Part shown: positions 34,495 to 44,353 of the stretch, piece by piece
Layout: each line of letters begins with the position of its first letter
How positions within the stretch are numbered: the stretch's first letter is position 1
Assembly: GCA_035555975.1 (NCBI GenBank)
Contig: DATMFV010000032.1
Coordinates: 1 to 64,000 of the forward strand
Reading direction: 5' to 3'
DNA length: 64,000 nucleotides
Source: DATMFV01 sp035555975
Lineage (GTDB): Bacteria; Verrucomicrobiota; Verrucomicrobiia; Chthoniobacterales; Chthoniobacteraceae
Program-made: the position numbers and the translations under genes
Notes under the pieces: model-generated
What the model was told of the DNA's origin: nothing
What the model saw: only the letters and a program-made list of their open reading frames with translations
The model's database searches: none

Positions 34495-37400
34495 ATGCCT
34501 TTCCCCCGCTTCGCCCGCCACTTCATCGCTACCCTCGTCCTCTGGACGGGCACCGCCCCGCTCCCTGCCCACCAGTGGTCATTCCACGATGACACCGAAG
34601 GGTGGGGCCCGTACGGAACCCCGCCGGGGCTCGCCCCGGAAGAGACCGCGCTCTTTCAGTCCATGGTCCAATGGGAAAGCACCCTCACCCCGCCGGGAAG
34701 CGGCGGCAGCCTGAAGATCGAAGACCGGCTCTGGAACCGGGCGCGCCCGTACGCCATCAGCGGCCCGGTGCCGATCGACGAGGGGCAGGCGTACCGGATC
34801 ACCGGCCTGACCCACGGCGAAGGCGAAAACGCCGGGGTTTACCCGTCGATCTTCCTCTTTTTCTTTGGTGAAAACGAAACCGCCATGGGCGGAACCACGC
34901 CGCAATGGAACTGGAGCGAGGCACCGGAAGCACCGGGCTGGAGCCGGTTTGAAGGGGAACTCGCCCCGCACCAGTTCAAGGCGGGCGTCACCCATGTGAA
35001 GCTGGCGATCCGCCCGCCCGTCAAGCCGGACCAGCCCGAAGAGAAATACCCGCTCTGGGTCGGCAACCTGCTCATCGAAAAAACCGGCTCCCACCCGCTG
35101 CCGCTCGAGCCGATCGCCAATCTCGACCGCCACGATCCGCGCGTGAGCAACGAAAAGGGCGAACCGCTCTTCCAACCCTCCGCCGCCTCCTTCACAATGC
35201 TAGGCGAGATCGGCTACCGGCTCATCGTCGCACGCGACCCCGGCACCCCCTCCCTGCTCGGCCTCGCCGCCGGAGACAAAACCCTCGCCCGGGAAGCGAC
35301 CGTACCGCTCCCCGCCGGTTCCCATGCCGGGGGCGACGGCGTGGTCGATGAACTCCACCTCCTCCACACCCTCGTCGGAAAAGACGCAAGCGGTGCCGTC
35401 GGAACGGTGGAATTCACCTATCAGGACACAAGCCGCGCCAGCGTGGAAGTCATCGCAGGCGTCCATGCCGCCCTCTGGAAGGGCGCATCGACTTCGCTAC
35501 CCAAAGCCCTTCCGGCCACCCTTCCCGGCACTCCCTCCGGCACCTTTCAGGCAACGGCCATCGCCAATCCCCACCCGGAAAAGGAGGTGCAATCGGTCAC
35601 CCTCCGCGCCGAAAAAAACGGCCCGCTCTGGGTGATCGCCGCTCTCGCGACCCAGAAAGGCGCTTCGCGCTTCTCCGCCACGCTCGCCGCCCGGCGCGAT
35701 CTCTCGCACTGGAAGGAATTTGTACCCGGCATCCGCAAAAGCCGCCCGGAAGCGGTCTCGCTGGAATTCCTGCTCGACGCCCCGGCGGGCAAACACGGCT
35801 TCGTCCGCGTCGTCAATGGGCACTTCGTCTTTGAAAACGGCCGGCCCGCCCGCTTCTGGGGGACCAATCTCCATGCCGACTACACCCTCTTCCCTACCCA
35901 CGAGGAAGCCGAACAGGTCGCCGACACCCTCGCCCGCTACGGCTGCAATATCGTCCGGATTCACTACCCGGAAAAAGCGTTGATCGACCGCACCCGCAAC
36001 GACACCCGGGAAATGGTGGGCGACGACCTTTGGGAGCGCTTCGAGTACCTCGTCTTCGCCCTTAAAAGGAAGGGGATCTACCTGATGATCGAGTCGATCG
36101 GCGGCTTCGGGCGCAAGTTCAAGCCGGGCGACGGCGTGCGGCTCCCTCTCAGCCATGGCGAAACCTACTTCGCTCCCTCCCTGCAACCGCTCGCCCAGCG
36201 GTTCATGGAGGAACTGCTCGGACGCAAAAACCGCTACACCGGCCTTTCACTGGCGAACGACCCCGCGCTGGTGCTGGTGAGCGTCCAAAACGAACAGTCG
36301 ATCTTCCGCCTCACGGCAGCGGCCCAATGGAGCGACGAAGTACGCGCCGAATTTCAGGGCCAATACAATCGCTGGCTTCTGGCGCAATACCGCGACCGCG
36401 CCGGACTGGCGGCAGCGTGGAACACCGGCGAGGGCTCCACCGCGCTCCGCCCGGAGGAAGACCCGGCGAAAGGAAGCGTCACCTTCCTGGAAAGCTTTCC
36501 CCGGGGAGCCGGCCTGCTCCGGAAGGCGACCCAGGCCGACGCCCCACCGGCGGAACGCCTCCGCGCCCGCTCCGAGGTCGCCTTCCTGAAATCACTTCAG
36601 GAGGGCCAGTACCGCACGTTTCAGGAAATCGGCCAACGTCTCGGGCTGAAGATCCCGATCATCGGCACCAACATCATCCAGGGCTTTGCCGAGATGGATA
36701 CCCTGCGCCCGTTCGGCGTCTCCGCCCAGAACATGTATTGGGATCACGTCAAGCTGACCGACGGCGGCTTCCTTTCCCACAATCGCCCGGAGTTCGGCGT
36801 CAACCCGCTCATGGGGCGCAACCGCGAAAACGAACCGGTCTGGATCAACAAGGCGGTCGAACCGATCTGGCTCCAGAAAATCAGCGGGATGGCTACCGTC
36901 ACTCCCGAAAACGATGCGATGTGGCCCAATGAATGGCGCGCCTCACACCTGATGATGAACGGAGCCACCGCCGCGTTGCAGGATGCCGACGCCTTCTTCC
37001 AGTTCGCCTTTGGCGGCGGCGGCGGCTACCGCTGGGAGACGATGAAAGCCTCCCGCTCCATCGTCGCCCCGACCATCTCGTACAACGATCCCGCCACGCT
37101 CTCCTCCTTCCTCTCCGGCGCGTTCCTCTTCCTGCGCGGCGACGTGGCGACCTCGCCCAACCGCATCAGCATCCAGCTTGATGAAAACGCCCCCTTCTCC
37201 ACGGAGGAACGGCTGCGCGACGGAAGTTTTCCGACCAACTACCTTCCGTTCGTCGCCCGGTACGAATTCACCTTTCCCGGCGATCAACCGGGCGGCCCTC
37301 CCTCGCTGGTCATGAGCGAACGGGGCGATGCCAGCACCGCCGACAACCTCCGGCTCGCCCGCTCGCTCGATGCCACCCTCAAGGAACGCGGCCTGCTCGC

Positions 37401-37974
37401 CCGCGACCGCGGTCTACAGGAGGGACGCCTCGTCAGCGACACCGGCGAACTGGTGCGCGACTGGCAGAACGAGCTTTTTCTGGTCAACACCCCTTTAAGT
37501 CAAGGGTTCACCGGGTTTCCGGCCAGGGGGGTAGCCATTGAACTGGCCGACCTCACCCTCCGGTGCGAAAGCCCGTTTGCCACCCTTCAGCTCAGTTCGC
37601 TGGACGGCGCGCCGTTGAAGGATTCCCGGCGGATGTTCCTGATCGCCGTCGCCCGCGCCGACAACCGGAAGAGCGAAATCTCCTTTGACCGCGTGCGGAA
37701 AATGCCCTCCGGCGCGCTCCGGGGCGAAGGGTTGTTCCTGAACCACACCCTGGGCAGAAACCACGCGCCGGTCAGCCCGGTCCTCGTGGAACCGGTGCTC
37801 GCCACGCTGGAACTCGGCGGCGAACGCTTCCGCCTCACCCCGCTGGGCCCCGACATGGTCCCCCTCCCGGACCAGAGCCGGGAGTTCTCCGCACGCAACG
37901 GCAAGGCGGGCATCCCGCTCCGCGCCGACGCCTCCTTCTCCGTCTGGTATCTGCTGGAACGGATCAAGCCGTAA
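34495..37974 (+). CDS. Giant secreted GH5-like glycosidase, copy A
   Basis: The 1159-residue product starts with a signal peptide (FIATLVLWTGTAPLPA). Beta-rich N-terminal domains (about residues 20-430) precede a GH5/cellulase-like (beta/alpha)8 barrel: RFWGTNLHADYTLFPTHEEA, YGCNIVRIHYPEKA, IYLMIESIGG and LVLVSVQNEQSIF. Glu600 in QNEQ is at the acid/base position of clan A enzymes. C-terminal beta domains finish the protein. It is followed 16 bp later by a paralogue that is almost identical in parts of the barrel. It lies 14 bp after the heparinase-like gene. Start 34495 is chosen for the signal peptide; the open frame continues upstream inside the previous gene. Substrate is unknown, but the context suggests a uronate or amino-sugar polymer. 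Confidence 0.8.
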   Translation: MPFPRFARHFIATLVLWTGTAPLPAHQWSFHDDTEGWGPYGTPPGLAPEETALFQSMVQWESTLTPPGSGGSLKIEDRLWNRARPYAISGPVPIDEGQAYRITGLTHGEGENAGVYPSIFLFFFGENETAMGGTTPQWNWSEAPEAPGWSRFEGELAPHQFKAGVTHVKLAIRPPVKPDQPEEKYPLWVGNLLIEKTGSHPLPLEPIANLDRHDPRVSNEKGEPLFQPSAASFTMLGEIGYRLIVARDPGTPSLLGLAAGDKTLAREATVPLPAGSHAGGDGVVDELHLLHTLVGKDASGAVGTVEFTYQDTSRASVEVIAGVHAALWKGASTSLPKALPATLPGTPSGTFQATAIANPHPEKEVQSVTLRAEKNGPLWVIAALATQKGASRFSATLAARRDLSHWKEFVPGIRKSRPEAVSLEFLLDAPAGKHGFVRVVNGHFVFENGRPARFWGTNLHADYTLFPTHEEAEQVADTLARYGCNIVRIHYPEKALIDRTRNDTREMVGDDLWERFEYLVFALKRKGIYLMIESIGGFGRKFKPGDGVRLPLSHGETYFAPSLQPLAQRFMEELLGRKNRYTGLSLANDPALVLVSVQNEQSIFRLTAAAQWSDEVRAEFQGQYNRWLLAQYRDRAGLAAAWNTGEGSTALRPEEDPAKGSVTFLESFPRGAGLLRKATQADAPPAERLRARSEVAFLKSLQEGQYRTFQEIGQRLGLKIPIIGTNIIQGFAEMDTLRPFGVSAQNMYWDHVKLTDGGFLSHNRPEFGVNPLMGRNRENEPVWINKAVEPIWLQKISGMATVTPENDAMWPNEWRASHLMMNGATAALQDADAFFQFAFGGGGGYRWETMKASRSIVAPTISYNDPATLSSFLSGAFLFLRGDVATSPNRISIQLDENAPFSTEERLRDGSFPTNYLPFVARYEFTFPGDQPGGPPSLVMSERGDASTADNLRLARSLDATLKERGLLARDRGLQEGRLVSDTGELVRDWQNELFLVNTPLSQGFTGFPARGVAIELADLTLRCESPFATLQLSSLDGAPLKDSRRMFLIAVARADNRKSEISFDRVRKMPSGALRGEGLFLNHTLGRNHAPVSPVLVEPVLATLELGGERFRLTPLGPDMVPLPDQSREFSARNGKAGIPLRADASFSVWYLLERIKP

Positions 37975-37990
37975 CCCTCCGCCAACCTTC

Positions 37991-40954
37991 ATGATCAAAG
38001 CCCTCCTCCCGCCAACCCGCCCCTTCCGCCGCGCCTGCGCCCTCCTGCTGCTCGCACTCCTGAGCCTTTCCCCCCTTCAAGCCGGGGAAATCCGCGTAAT
38101 TTCACTCAACAAGGAAGCCAACCGCGGCTTCCGTGACGACGACGGCACCGGCTGGACCGGCCAGGGCGAAAACGACCTGCGCCACGTCACTCCCGGCCGC
38201 CTTCAGGTCCAGCACCTCCCGTTTGAACTGATCGACCCGCGCCAGAACGGCGGGCGCTCCGTCCTTGCGCTCCGGAGCGGCGGCGAAACCGGGTTTGCCG
38301 CCCGGGCGACGATCGACCTCAACGGGGAAAAATTCCAGACCCTCTACCTGCTGCACACCGCCGCATGGGCCCGCGCCGCCAATAACAAAGAGATCGGGCG
38401 GGTCGTTTTCCATTACGACGAAGGCGAACCGGCCGCCCAGCCGATCATCGGCGGAAACCAGGTGGGCGACTGGTGGTCGTTCGGTTCCGGGCCGGAAACC
38501 GAGATCGTCCCGCTCGACAACGTCTCGCCAAAGCGCGACCGCGTCTACCTCTTTGCCGCGCCGGTTGCCAACCCCCACCCGCAGCGGCCGATCCGCTCCG
38601 TCACGCTCGAAGCCGGGGAAACCCGGGCCATCTGGCTCGTCTTGAGCCTGCTCGGCGCGCCGGAGGGGGTCCCCGCCCTTGAGCGGATCACCGTGGAAGC
38701 CGACAACGACCGCTCCGGCTGGAAGGAGTTCATCCCCGGCATCGGCAAAAGCCGCCCCGAAGCCGTCTCGCTGGAATTCCTGCTCGACGCGCCCGCCGGG
38801 AAGCACGGTTTCGTCAAGGTCGTCAATGGCCACTTCCAGTTCGAAAACGGGCAGCCGGTCCGCTTCTGGGGGACTAACCTGCATGCCGACCATACCCTCT
38901 TCCCTACCCACGAGGAAGCCGAACAGGTCGCCGACACCCTCGCCCGCTACGGTTGCAACATCGTCCGGATTCACTACCCTGAAAAAGCGTTGATCTCCCT
39001 CGACGCCACCAGCAGCGAAACCATGGTTTCCGAGGAACAATGGGAACGCTTCGAATACCTCCTCTTCACCCTCAAGAAAAAGGGGATCTACCTCATGATG
39101 GAATCGATCGGCGGCCTCGGGCGCAGGTTCAGGCCCGACGACGGCGTCCGCCTGCCGCCCGCCCACGGCGAAACCTACTTCCAGCCCCGGTTGCAGGAAC
39201 TCGCCCACCGGTTCATGAAGGAACTGCTCGGGCGCAAAAATCGCTATACCGGCCTTTCTTTGGCAAACGACCCGGCGCTCGCGCTGGTCAGCATTCAGAA
39301 CGAACGCTCCATCTTCTGGAACGCGGGCGGGACCAACATGACCCCGGAAGCCGCCGCCGATTTCCGTGTACGCTATAACCAGTGGCTGCTGGAGCAATAC
39401 CACGACCGCGCCGGTCTCGCCAAGACATGGAGCGCCGGGGGCGAAACGACCGCGCTCCTGCCCGAAGAAGACCCGGCGCACGGTAGCGTTCTTTTCCCCA
39501 ACGCCTTTGCGCAAGGCGGGGAGCCGTTCCTGAAAGCGGTCGATCCCAAGGCCGCCCCGCAGCAACGGGCCCGTGCGCGTACGGAGGTCGCCTTCCTCAA
39601 GTTCATCCAGGAAGATCACTACCGTTCCATGCGCGAAGCGGGCAGGCAACTCGGCCTGCGCGTGCCGGTCATCGGCACCAACATTGTCCAGAGCGTTGCC
39701 GAAATGGATACCATGCGCCCCTTCGGCGTCTCCGCGCAAAACATGTACTGGGACCATCTCAAGGCGACCGACGGCGGCTTTCGCTACCATAACCGGCCGG
39801 AGGTCACCAACAGCCCGCTCCGCGGCGGCACGCAGGTGACCGAATCGACCTGGTTGCAGAAGATCAGCGGGCTGGCCACCGTCTCTCCCGAAAACGACGC
39901 CATGTGGCCCAACGAATGGCGCTCCTCGCACCTCATGATGAACGGGGCCACCGCCGCGTTGCAGGATGCCGACGCCCTCTTCCAGTTCGCCTTCGGCGGC
40001 GGCGGCGGCAACACCTGGGAGATCATGAAAGCGCGCCGTTCCATCGTCAACCCGACCATCTCCTACAACGACCCTGCCACGATCGCCTCCTTTGTCTCGG
40101 GCGCTTTTCTCTTCCTGCGGGGCGATGTCAGCACTTCCTCCAACCTTGTCAGCTTCCCGATCAGCGAAGCCGCCCTTTTCTCCACCGTCCCGTGGCTGCG
40201 CGACGGCACCTTTCCCGCCAACTACCTCCCGTTCGTCAGCCGCTATGAACTGACCTTCCCCGGAGACCGCCCCGCCCATCCGCCCACCCTCGTCGTCCCC
40301 AACCGGGGGACCGGCACCCGCGACAACAACCAGGAACTGGCGGCGAGCCTCGACCTGACCCTCAAGGAACATGGCCTGCTGGCCCTCGACCGGGGGCTTC
40401 AGGACGGGAAACTCATCAGCGACACCGGCGAACTGGTGCGCGACTGGAAACACGAGCTTTTCCTCGTCAACACGCCCAAGAGCCAGGGCTTCACCGGCTT
40501 CCCCAGGGGCGGCGAACCGCTGGTCTTCGATGATGTAAAGATCGAAAGCCGCAGCCCCTTTGCCACGCTCCAGCTCAGTTCGCTCGACGAGCAGCCGCTC
40601 GCCCGGGCGGAGAAAATCTTCCTCCTCGCCGTGGCCCGGGCCGACAATCGCGATTCCCGATGGACCTTCTCGCAATCCCAACCGATGCCGATGGGCGGCA
40701 CCCGCGGCGAAGATATGCTCTTTGTTCACGATGCCCGCCGCAGCCACGCCCCCGCCGGGCCGGTGCTGATCGAGCCGGTGGCCGCCACGCTGACCCTCAA
40801 GGGGGAACGCTTCCGCCTCACCCCGCTCGGCCCCGACATGACGCCGATCGCCTCGCAGGCTAAAGAATTCCGCACCGCCGGGGAGGGGCAAACCGCCGTT
40901 GAAATCGGCGGGGGGGATTTCTCCATCTGGTACCTTCTCGAACGCCTGCCATGA
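37991..40954 (+). CDS. Giant secreted GH5-like glycosidase, copy B
   Basis: The 987-residue paralogue of the upstream gene has a signal peptide (LLLLALLSLSPLQA) and a different, shorter N-terminal beta region. The barrel is very similar: RFWGTNLHADHTLFPTHEEA, YGCNIVRIHYPEKA, IYLMMESIGGLG and ALVSIQNERSIF, with candidate acid/base Glu438. The C-terminal domains match copy A through NTPKSQGFTGFP and FRLTPLGPDM. A 59-base stretch (38894-38952) is identical to 35884-35942, showing recent duplication or gene conversion. The stop overlaps the TPR gene start (ATGA). The divergent N-terminal domains suggest different attachment or substrate presentation for two enzymes acting on the same polymer. Confidence 0.8.
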   Translation: MIKALLPPTRPFRRACALLLLALLSLSPLQAGEIRVISLNKEANRGFRDDDGTGWTGQGENDLRHVTPGRLQVQHLPFELIDPRQNGGRSVLALRSGGETGFAARATIDLNGEKFQTLYLLHTAAWARAANNKEIGRVVFHYDEGEPAAQPIIGGNQVGDWWSFGSGPETEIVPLDNVSPKRDRVYLFAAPVANPHPQRPIRSVTLEAGETRAIWLVLSLLGAPEGVPALERITVEADNDRSGWKEFIPGIGKSRPEAVSLEFLLDAPAGKHGFVKVVNGHFQFENGQPVRFWGTNLHADHTLFPTHEEAEQVADTLARYGCNIVRIHYPEKALISLDATSSETMVSEEQWERFEYLLFTLKKKGIYLMMESIGGLGRRFRPDDGVRLPPAHGETYFQPRLQELAHRFMKELLGRKNRYTGLSLANDPALALVSIQNERSIFWNAGGTNMTPEAAADFRVRYNQWLLEQYHDRAGLAKTWSAGGETTALLPEEDPAHGSVLFPNAFAQGGEPFLKAVDPKAAPQQRARARTEVAFLKFIQEDHYRSMREAGRQLGLRVPVIGTNIVQSVAEMDTMRPFGVSAQNMYWDHLKATDGGFRYHNRPEVTNSPLRGGTQVTESTWLQKISGLATVSPENDAMWPNEWRSSHLMMNGATAALQDADALFQFAFGGGGGNTWEIMKARRSIVNPTISYNDPATIASFVSGAFLFLRGDVSTSSNLVSFPISEAALFSTVPWLRDGTFPANYLPFVSRYELTFPGDRPAHPPTLVVPNRGTGTRDNNQELAASLDLTLKEHGLLALDRGLQDGKLISDTGELVRDWKHELFLVNTPKSQGFTGFPRGGEPLVFDDVKIESRSPFATLQLSSLDEQPLARAEKIFLLAVARADNRDSRWTFSQSQPMPMGGTRGEDMLFVHDARRSHAPAGPVLIEPVAATLTLKGERFRLTPLGPDMTPIASQAKEFRTAGEGQTAVEIGGGDFSIWYLLERLP

Positions 40955-41745
40955 GCCCCTGTCGCCTCCTTTTCTTCCTGTGGATCGGCGTCGGAGGAGC
41001 GACCGCCGGGCCGCTCGACCCGGCGTGGCGCGACGCCTCCAACCTCCTTTTCAACCAGGCCCACCAGCAATTCCAACGGGCGGCAAAGAAAGAGGGCGCG
41101 GCGGAGCGGGAACGGATGCTCGGGCACGGCATCACCCTGCTTAATCTTCAACCCCGCACGCAGTCGAACCTCGAAGAAGCCCGGGCGCTTTTCCAGCGTC
41201 TCATGGCCCAGGCACCGGAAAGCGGGGAAGCGCGTTTTGCCGCCTTCTATCTCGCGCGCCTTTACGAGCTATACGACCACCCGGCGCAACCCGACCAGGC
41301 GCGGCGGCTTTACCGGCAACTGCTCGAAGACCATCCCGGCGACCTCCTCGCCGAACGGAGCGCCTCCTGCCTCGTGCTGCTCGACCTCTACGAAACCATC
41401 AGCGACGAAGAACGGACCCGCCGGTTCCACGCCCTGGAGTCGTGGGCTTCCCGGCTCCGCACCCCGACGGGCCGACGCGATTTTTCGCTCAACATGGGGT
41501 ACGCCTGCCTTGATTTTCCCGCGATCGAAGCCAGCCGCGCCCGGGCGATCCATTACCTCCTTGCAGCCGAGAAGGAAGGGATCACCCAACACCAGATGGA
41601 AGCCCGGACCTGGATCGCCATCGGCGAACTCGCCCGCCTCGAAGGGAGGAAGGAACTCGCCCGGGAGTATTACCAGAAATTCCTCACCAAATACCGGCGG
41701 GACAACCGGCATTACACCCTTCAAAAGCGGCTCGAAACGTTATAG
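40951..41745 (+). CDS. Secreted TPR-like repeat protein
   Basis: The 264-residue product has an N-terminal signal or anchor (LLFFLWIGVGGATAG) and a helical repeat body: NLEEARALFQRLMAQAPESG, QARRLYRQLLEDHPGDLLAE, AIHYLLAAEKEGITQHQMEA and GRKELAREYYQKFLTKYRRD have TPR spacing. It starts on the ATGA overlap with GH5-like copy B and is followed 42 bp later by the solute-binding protein. A scaffold for the secreted enzymes or the importer is plausible. No catalytic motif is seen. Confidence 0.75.
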   Translation: MSPCRLLFFLWIGVGGATAGPLDPAWRDASNLLFNQAHQQFQRAAKKEGAAERERMLGHGITLLNLQPRTQSNLEEARALFQRLMAQAPESGEARFAAFYLARLYELYDHPAQPDQARRLYRQLLEDHPGDLLAERSASCLVLLDLYETISDEERTRRFHALESWASRLRTPTGRRDFSLNMGYACLDFPAIEASRARAIHYLLAAEKEGITQHQMEARTWIAIGELARLEGRKELAREYYQKFLTKYRRDNRHYTLQKRLETL

Positions 41746-41787
41746 CTACCCTTTCAACCCCACCTGACCCCATCGCCCCATCCCTTC

Positions 41788-43398
41788 ATGCGGGAAAAAC
41801 TCTTCAACTTCATCGGCCTCGCCCTTCTGGCGCTCTGCTTTGCCGCTTCGCTGGTACGGACCCTCTCCCGGCACGCTTCCACCAGCGAGGATGGCCAGCC
41901 GCAACGGATCACCATCCGCTTCGCCCATTGGCAGCTCGAAGACGGCCCGCGCGAAGCGTTCGCACGCATCGCCGCGGAATACAGCCGCCTTCACCCGGAA
42001 GTCCGCATCGAGCAGTTGCCGATCCCCGAACGGGTCTTCTCCAGTTGGCTCGTCACGCAACTGGTCGGCGGCACCGCGCCCGACATCATCGAACTCGGCA
42101 AGGGGCTCGAAATCGGCCAGCTCGTCCGCTATTTCGTACCGCTTTCCGACCTCGCCGAAGCCCCTAACCCGTACAACCACGGAACCCCGCTGGAGGGGCT
42201 GCCGCTGCGGGAAACCTTCTTTGACGGAATGGAAGGAGGCTACAACCCGCTATTGCTGGAGTATTACGGCGTACCGATCTCCGGCGGCTCCATCCGGCTC
42301 TTCTACAACCTCGAACTGCTGGAGCGGATCACCGGAAGCCGCCGCCTCCCCCGGACCTCCGGCGAACTGATGGCGCTCTGCGAAAAAATCGCCCGTCACG
42401 CCGCAAAAGAAGGGGTGCCGCTCGTCCCGATCGCCGGGTCCAGGTACAACGCCCCCTTCCTCATGGAGGCGCTCTTTTCCAGCCAGACGCAGAAGCTCGC
42501 GGAAACGCTCAACCCGCCCGGCATCATCGACGGCAACCCGGTCGCGCAGGCCTCGGGCTACCTCGAAGGCCGCTGGAACCTCCGAAGCGACGCGGTCCGC
42601 TCCGGCCTTACCCTGATGCGAGAGGTCGGCCGCGCCATGCAGCCCGGTTTTTCCCAGATCATGCGCGACGACGCCACCCTCCTTTTCGTCCAGAACCGCG
42701 CCGTCATGATCTGCACGGGTAGCTGGGACGCCACCAGCATCCGGCGGCAGATCACCTTCCCGCTCGGCGTCTCCCCGATCCCGTTTCCCTCTCCCAACGA
42801 TCCGGTCTACGGTCCCCACACGCTCGGGGCGCGCTCCGAAGCGGGCGTCAATGCCGGGATCTCCTTTGGCCTGACCCGGTATTCCTCCCACCCGGAAGTC
42901 GCCGCCGATTTCCTGCTCTTCCTCGCCAGCCGACAGGCCAACCAGCTCTGGACCGACGTCAGCGGCTGGATTCCCTCCATCCTCACCACCCGCCCCGGCC
43001 CCGAAGTCGAGCCGTTCCTGCCGGTGCTGGAAGGGTGGCTGCCCGGGTTGATGCCGTCGATCAGCAAAGGGTTTGCCGATACCAGCCGCCTTTTCAACAC
43101 CTCCTTCCACCTCCTGGTCTCCCCGTTCGGGAGCGTGGAGGCGATGATCGACACGCTCGAAGACGACTACCCCGAAGCGATCCGGCGCGACCTGGAGCGC
43201 GAGCGGCTCAAACGCATCCAGATCCTCCAGCGGGGCGACACCCAGCTTGCCGCCCTGGCGTGGCTGGCGCGCGACCCGGCGGCCCCGCCCGCCGACCGCG
43301 CCCGCCTCGATCTCTTGCTCCAGGCCGATTCCACCAACCAAAGAAACTTCTACCGCACCCGTTTCGCGCTGGAAAAAGCGGGCACGCCCTCCCCGTAA
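41788..43398 (+). CDS. ABC sugar importer, membrane-anchored solute-binding protein
   Basis: The 536-residue protein has an N-terminal transmembrane segment (FIGLALLALCFAASLVRTL) without an evident lipobox, then a family 1 solute-binding fold: ITIRFAHWQLEDGPREAFAR, VSSW-type LVTQLVGGTAPDIIELGKG, GSIRLFYNLELLERITGSRR, VQNRAVMICTGSWDA and VAADFLLFLASRQANQLWTD. It is longer than usual (about 420-450) because of a C-terminal helical extension (LERERLKRIQILQRG onwards). It lies 4 bp before the first permease gene, so the three genes form one importer. Uptake of oligosaccharides released by the upstream enzymes is the natural role. Anchoring by a helix instead of a lipid is unusual. Confidence 0.88.
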   Translation: MREKLFNFIGLALLALCFAASLVRTLSRHASTSEDGQPQRITIRFAHWQLEDGPREAFARIAAEYSRLHPEVRIEQLPIPERVFSSWLVTQLVGGTAPDIIELGKGLEIGQLVRYFVPLSDLAEAPNPYNHGTPLEGLPLRETFFDGMEGGYNPLLLEYYGVPISGGSIRLFYNLELLERITGSRRLPRTSGELMALCEKIARHAAKEGVPLVPIAGSRYNAPFLMEALFSSQTQKLAETLNPPGIIDGNPVAQASGYLEGRWNLRSDAVRSGLTLMREVGRAMQPGFSQIMRDDATLLFVQNRAVMICTGSWDATSIRRQITFPLGVSPIPFPSPNDPVYGPHTLGARSEAGVNAGISFGLTRYSSHPEVAADFLLFLASRQANQLWTDVSGWIPSILTTRPGPEVEPFLPVLEGWLPGLMPSISKGFADTSRLFNTSFHLLVSPFGSVEAMIDTLEDDYPEAIRRDLERERLKRIQILQRGDTQLAALAWLARDPAAPPADRARLDLLLQADSTNQRNFYRTRFALEKAGTPSP

Positions 43399-43402
43399 TC
43401 CC

Positions 43403-44353
43403 ATGGCCGCCCCGATCAGTCCCCGCAAGGCATGGCATGAATGGAACCTTTACCTGTTCATCCTCCCCGCCGTTCTCCTGATCGGCCTCTTCTGCTATTT
43501 CCCGGCGGCAAGCGCCATCTACCACAGCTTTTTCCGGTGGAGCGGCGGCGAAGAAAAAGAGTTCATCGGGTTGAAAAACTTTTACGACGTTCTGGGCGAC
43601 GGCGTCTTCTGGAACTCGTTCTGGGTGATCGGCATCCTCGTCGTCAGCAACCTTTTCAAGCTCGCTCCCGCCATCCTGATCGCCGTCCTGATCCACCGGC
43701 TCAAGAGCGAACGGTGGCAATACCTTTACCGGATCGTCGTCGTCCTGCCGATGATCGTCCCCGGTCTCGTGACGCTCTTCATCTGGAAATCGTTCTTTGA
43801 TCCCACGCAGGGAGCGCTCAACCGCTTCCTTGATCTCACCGGGCTCAAAACCGCGCTGGTCGCCCTCGACCGGGCCGTCGGCTGGGGGGTGTTTCACGAA
43901 GGCATCCCGATCGCATGGCTTGGCGAGCCGTCGCTGGTCATCCCTTCGCTCATTCTCTGGGGCTTTCCGTGGATCGGCGCGGTCGGCGTCCTCATCTACC
44001 TCGCGGGCCTGCAATCGATCGGCAGCGAAGTCTACGAAGCCGCGCAACTCGACGGCGCAGGCCCGTGGCAAACCTTCTTCCATATTGAGTTTCCGCTGAT
44101 CATGACCCAGGTGCGTTTGAGCCTCGTCATGCTCATCATCAGCACCCTGCAAGGGTTCGGGCTCCAGTTCCTGCTGCTCGGGCAGGATGGCGGCCCCGGC
44201 GGCCGGGGGATGGTGCCGGGGTTATGGATGTTCAACCGCGCCTTTCTGGCGGGCGAGTTTGGCTATGCCTGCGCGCTGGGGCTCTTTCTCTTTGCCTTCA
44301 TCCTCGGGTTGACCTGGGTCAACAACCGCTACGTCAGAGTCGAAAAAACATGA
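43403..44353 (+). CDS. ABC sugar importer permease (MalF/UgpA type)
   Basis: The 316-residue protein has six predicted transmembrane helices (first: WNLYLFILPAVLLIGLFCYF). The cytoplasmic EAA loop, EVYEAAQLDGAGPWQTFFHI, precedes EFPLIMTQVRLSLVMLIIST. It is the typical CUT1-family permease that pairs with a MalG-like partner. The start at 43403 gives a normal N terminus; the longer open frame from 43247 lies within the solute-binding protein gene. Its stop overlaps the next permease start (ATGA), giving coupled synthesis. Confidence 0.93.
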   Translation: MAAPISPRKAWHEWNLYLFILPAVLLIGLFCYFPAASAIYHSFFRWSGGEEKEFIGLKNFYDVLGDGVFWNSFWVIGILVVSNLFKLAPAILIAVLIHRLKSERWQYLYRIVVVLPMIVPGLVTLFIWKSFFDPTQGALNRFLDLTGLKTALVALDRAVGWGVFHEGIPIAWLGEPSLVIPSLILWGFPWIGAVGVLIYLAGLQSIGSEVYEAAQLDGAGPWQTFFHIEFPLIMTQVRLSLVMLIISTLQGFGLQFLLLGQDGGPGGRGMVPGLWMFNRAFLAGEFGYACALGLFLFAFILGLTWVNNRYVRVEKT

